Below are positions 61,815 to 64,000 of a DNA stretch of 64,000 nt, piece after piece (position 1 is the first letter of the stretch; the number at the start of each line of letters is the position of its first letter). The stretch comes from Pseudobowmanella zhangzhouensis (GTDB lineage Bacteria; Pseudomonadota; Gammaproteobacteria; Enterobacterales; Alteromonadaceae): assembly GCF_042662685.1 (NCBI RefSeq), contig NZ_JBHSYO010000008.1, positions 248,001 through 312,000 on the forward strand. Reading direction: 5' to 3'. The position numbers and the translations under genes were made by a program. The notes beneath the pieces were generated by a model that saw only the letters and a list, made by a program, of their open reading frames with translations, had not been told where the DNA came from and did not search any database.

Positions 61815-62924
61815 TTACGGCAAATGCTGACTGGCGAGATAATCGTGGGACTGCATTTCCTGCAGGCGTGACAGACAGCGCTTGAATTCAAACGACAACT
61901 GTCCTTTGGTATATAGCTCGGTCATAGGTACGGCGGCAGAAATGATTAATTTTACCCGGCGCTCGTAAAATTCATCCACCATGGCAATAAAGCGACGTGT
62001 TGCATCATCATTATTGGCACCCATTTGTGGCACATCGGCCAGCAGGACGCTGTGATAAATGCGGCTTAACTCCATGTAATCAGCCTGAGAGCGCGGACTG
62101 TCGCACAGGGATTTAAATGTCAGCATCAATACCCCATCGGCATCACGGATAGTCGGAATGCCACGTTGGTTTATCTGAATCAAGCGCCCCTGCTCTCCGG
62201 GTTCCGGAGCCAGTTGCTCAAAGTAGCGATGCAAATTGTCATTGGCGACCTTATCCAGCGGGCTATGGTATATCTCCGCCTGCTTGAGAGTTCGCAAACG
62301 ATAGTCGATGCCACTGTCCACATTGACCACTTCACAATGTTGTTTAATCAAATCGATAGCAGGTAAGAATCGCGCACGCTGCAACCCATTACGGTAGAGC
62401 TCATCCGGCACAATGTTTGATGTGGCAACCAACACGATGCCATTTTTAAACAGTTCTTCAAATAAGGTACCCAGAATCATGGCATCGGTGATATCACTGA
62501 CAAAAAACTCATCAAAACAGATGATTCTGGCTTCGCGCTGTAATCGCTTTGCCACCACTTTAAGCGGATCCTGCTGACCCGCCAGGGTTTTTAACTCCGC
62601 ATGCACACGGTGCATAAAGCGGTGAAAGTGCACGCGCATTTTATGTTCGATGGGCAAACTGGCAAAAAAAGTATCGACCAGATAGGTCTTACCCCGGCCG
62701 ACGCCGCCCCAAAAATACAGGCCCTTTACTTCCTGTTGCGCATCATTACGTAATATCCAGCGGGTCAGTTTGGCCATTGCCCCGATCTCTTTCGGCTGCG
62801 CCAACAGATCTTCATACAAGCGTTGCAGTTGAATCACTGCATTTTCCTGCGCTGGGTCATGGGAAAACCCATCCTGCTGAAGGTCTTGCTGATATTTTTG
62901 CCAGGGGGACAGATGTGATGTCAT
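61815..62924 (-). CDS. zapE: Cell division ATPase ZapE (AFG1 family)
   Basis: 369 residues. The AAA-type Walker A is GGVGRGKT, Walker B is ICFDEFFVSD, and an arginine-rich sensor region follows. It matches ZapE, which associates with the Z-ring in E. coli. It is divergent from zapG, as in enterics, and reads toward rplM. Confidence 0.94.
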   Translation of the reverse strand: MTSHLSPWQKYQQDLQQDGFSHDPAQENAVIQLQRLYEDLLAQPKEIGAMAKLTRWILRNDAQQEVKGLYFWGGVGRGKTYLVDTFFASLPIEHKMRVHFHRFMHRVHAELKTLAGQQDPLKVVAKRLQREARIICFDEFFVSDITDAMILGTLFEELFKNGIVLVATSNIVPDELYRNGLQRARFLPAIDLIKQHCEVVNVDSGIDYRLRTLKQAEIYHSPLDKVANDNLHRYFEQLAPEPGEQGRLIQINQRGIPTIRDADGVLMLTFKSLCDSPRSQADYMELSRIYHSVLLADVPQMGANNDDATRRFIAMVDEFYERRVKLIISAAVPMTELYTKGQLSFEFKRCLSRLQEMQSHDYLASQHLP

Positions 62925-63089
62925 AGCGCCGTATTATGCTGTTGAATAATCTGAAAAATGCGACGTGCACGTCAGTCCACTTCGCCCTCTGGCAAAATGA
63001 TACTATGGGACGAAACATTTTCTAAAGGACTGACGCTAATTTCGTGTAACATTTAGCGCAGAAGCACAGTGAACAAGAGGTATTAATTC

Positions 63090-63518
63090 ATGGATTTCAT
63101 CGTTGGCCTACTGTTGTTAATTGGTGGTGGCATTATTGGCTTTTTTGCGGCACGACATTTTTATGCCCAAGGCGCGGCGACGTCGGACAATGAGGCCGGT
63201 GTTCGCGAGCAATTCCAGCTAGCCTCAGCGCAGCATCTGCGCGAGTCCCGTCTGCTGCTGGAAGCGGTGCAAAATCAGTGTGAAGCCCTGCGCGACCAGT
63301 TAGATGCATTTGAGTCCAGTGTGGCGGAACCCGCACAGGATGACAATGAGCCGAAACTGGCGTTTTTTGGCGATCAGGCCAGCGCATATTTGCGTTCTCA
63401 GCAACAAAAGGATGTACGGACGAAAGCCGTTCGCGATGACCAGCCATTGGATTACTCCGGACAAGGCTCAGGTTTGTTTACCGGCTCAAAAAAACAGCAA
63501 TCAAACGCAGCAGAGTAA
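63090..63518 (+). CDS. zapG: ZapG (YhcB, DUF1043) envelope/division protein
   Basis: 142 residues. One N-terminal membrane helix (4-22, IVGLLLLIGGGIIGFFAARH) is followed by a coiled coil (about 36-80) and a disordered Gln/Lys-rich tail with the conserved PLDYSGQGSGLF segment. The YhcB family is linked to cell division and envelope growth. The degQ-type gene follows on the same strand. Confidence 0.92.
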   Translation: MDFIVGLLLLIGGGIIGFFAARHFYAQGAATSDNEAGVREQFQLASAQHLRESRLLLEAVQNQCEALRDQLDAFESSVAEPAQDDNEPKLAFFGDQASAYLRSQQQKDVRTKAVRDDQPLDYSGQGSGLFTGSKKQQSNAAE

Positions 63519-63631
63519 ATCTGCGGGAACTTTCAGAACTTCACTCTGGTCATTAGCCTGTCTGTTTGAAACTTTAAAAATGCCCCTATATTCAGGGGCA
63601 TAGCACAAACCAAAGCGGAGAATGATCAGGA

Positions 63632-64000
63632 ATGAAAAGTCGATTAATTTCCTTCGTGTCCAGCGTGGCACTGATTTCTACTATTAGTCTGTCCGCAACC
63701 GCGGCCATCCCATTTTTCGGCAATGATGACGAAAAGGTCCCGACTCTGGCACCTATGCTGGAGAAGACCTCACCTGCCGTTGTCAGCATCTCTGTGCAGG
63801 GCACCCAAGTGCAGCGTCAGCGTATACCTGAGATGTTCAAGTATTTCTTTGGCCCAAACATGCCGGAAGAGCAGGTACAGGAAAAACCTTTCCGCGGGCT
63901 TGGCTCTGGCGTCATCATTGATGCAGAGAAGGGCTATGTGGTCACCAATAACCACGTAGTCGATAACGCTAGCGAGATCCTCGTAAAATTGACTGACGGC
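63632..64000 (+). CDS. degQ: DegP/DegQ-type periplasmic serine protease, N-terminal part (3' end outside window)
   Basis: 123 codons, open at the right edge. A signal peptide (core about 6-24, cleavage near SATAA) precedes the trypsin-like domain. The catalytic His is in VVTNNHVVDNA; the Asp, Ser and PDZ domains lie outside the window. It degrades or refolds damaged envelope proteins. The neighbourhood (rplM, zapE, zapG) favours degQ, but degP cannot be excluded from this part. Confidence 0.9.
   Translation, partial: MKSRLISFVSSVALISTISLSATAAIPFFGNDDEKVPTLAPMLEKTSPAVVSISVQGTQVQRQRIPEMFKYFFGPNMPEEQVQEKPFRGLGSGVIIDAEKGYVVTNNHVVDNASEILVKLTDG

Noticed and set aside
63581..63600. Hairpin TGCCCCT/AGGGGCA between zapG and degQ
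   Set aside because: The T-run is on the minus strand, where no gene needs terminating; a role for plus-strand transcripts is not supported.

Overview
The window is an ordinary chromosomal segment of a marine-type gammaproteobacterium, most likely in the order Alteromonadales (genus not resolved). The support is gene order and protein resemblance: an ArcA regulator, the block petABC-sspAB-rpsI-rplM-zapE-zapG-degQ, a chemosensory operon whose gene order I recall from Shewanella, and a sucrose locus with a TonB-dependent receptor. Coding density is high. There is no rRNA, CRISPR array or complete insertion sequence. No gene-free stretch exceeds about 300 bases once the tRNA-Phe gene is counted. 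valS is cut by the left edge and a DegP/DegQ protease gene by the right edge.

Layout. 1-3.8 kb: end of valS, a YdeI-type protein and a class V aminotransferase. 3.9-14.8 kb: a ten-gene minus-strand chemosensory operon (membrane MCP, STAS protein, receiver-PP2C-kinase protein, cheY, cheA, cheW, soluble triple-PAS MCP, cheR, cheD, cheB). 15-22 kb: acyl-CoA synthetase, voltage-gated cation channel, periplasmic binding protein, rraB, plsC, an HPt/HD-GYP fusion, a polysaccharide deacetylase, then tRNA-Phe with a broken partial copy beside it. 22-30.4 kb: yggX-mutY, alpha/beta hydrolase, trmB-rsmC, a DUF3293 protein, a sensor kinase without its phospho-accepting histidine, arcA and pmbA. 30.4-34.4 kb: a large Cys/Met-type PLP enzyme, a GST-like protein and a tandem periplasmic binding protein. 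34.4-41.8 kb: sucrose locus (fructokinase, TonB receptor, MFS permease, sucrose phosphorylase, LacI repressor) with two matching palindromic operators. 41.9-50 kb: erpA, a DUF6776 protein, a ClC channel, hemJ-pyrB-hemL, an AraC-type regulator, a class III cyclase and an unrecognised anchored protein. 50-64 kb: a DUF523 protein, mrcB, hrpB, thpR, a secreted methyltransferase-like protein, sspB-sspA, petCBA, rpsI-rplM, zapE, zapG and the start of degQ.

How genes work together. The che operon holds a full adaptation set (CheR, CheB, CheD) next to a partner-switching pair resembling Shewanella CrsR/CrsA, so a chemosensory array may be tied to an anti-sigma type output. The sucrose genes form a complete route: outer-membrane uptake, inner-membrane import, phosphorolysis to glucose-1-phosphate and fructose, and fructose phosphorylation, all probably under the LacI protein. 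The most unusual items are the histidine-less kinase beside arcA, the receiver lacking both its Asp and Lys in the CrsR-like protein, the G[F/Y]GFF repeats in CheA where P2 would sit, the HPt/HD-GYP fusion, and the tRNA-Phe fragment interrupted by about 74 bp of consecutive perfect hairpins.
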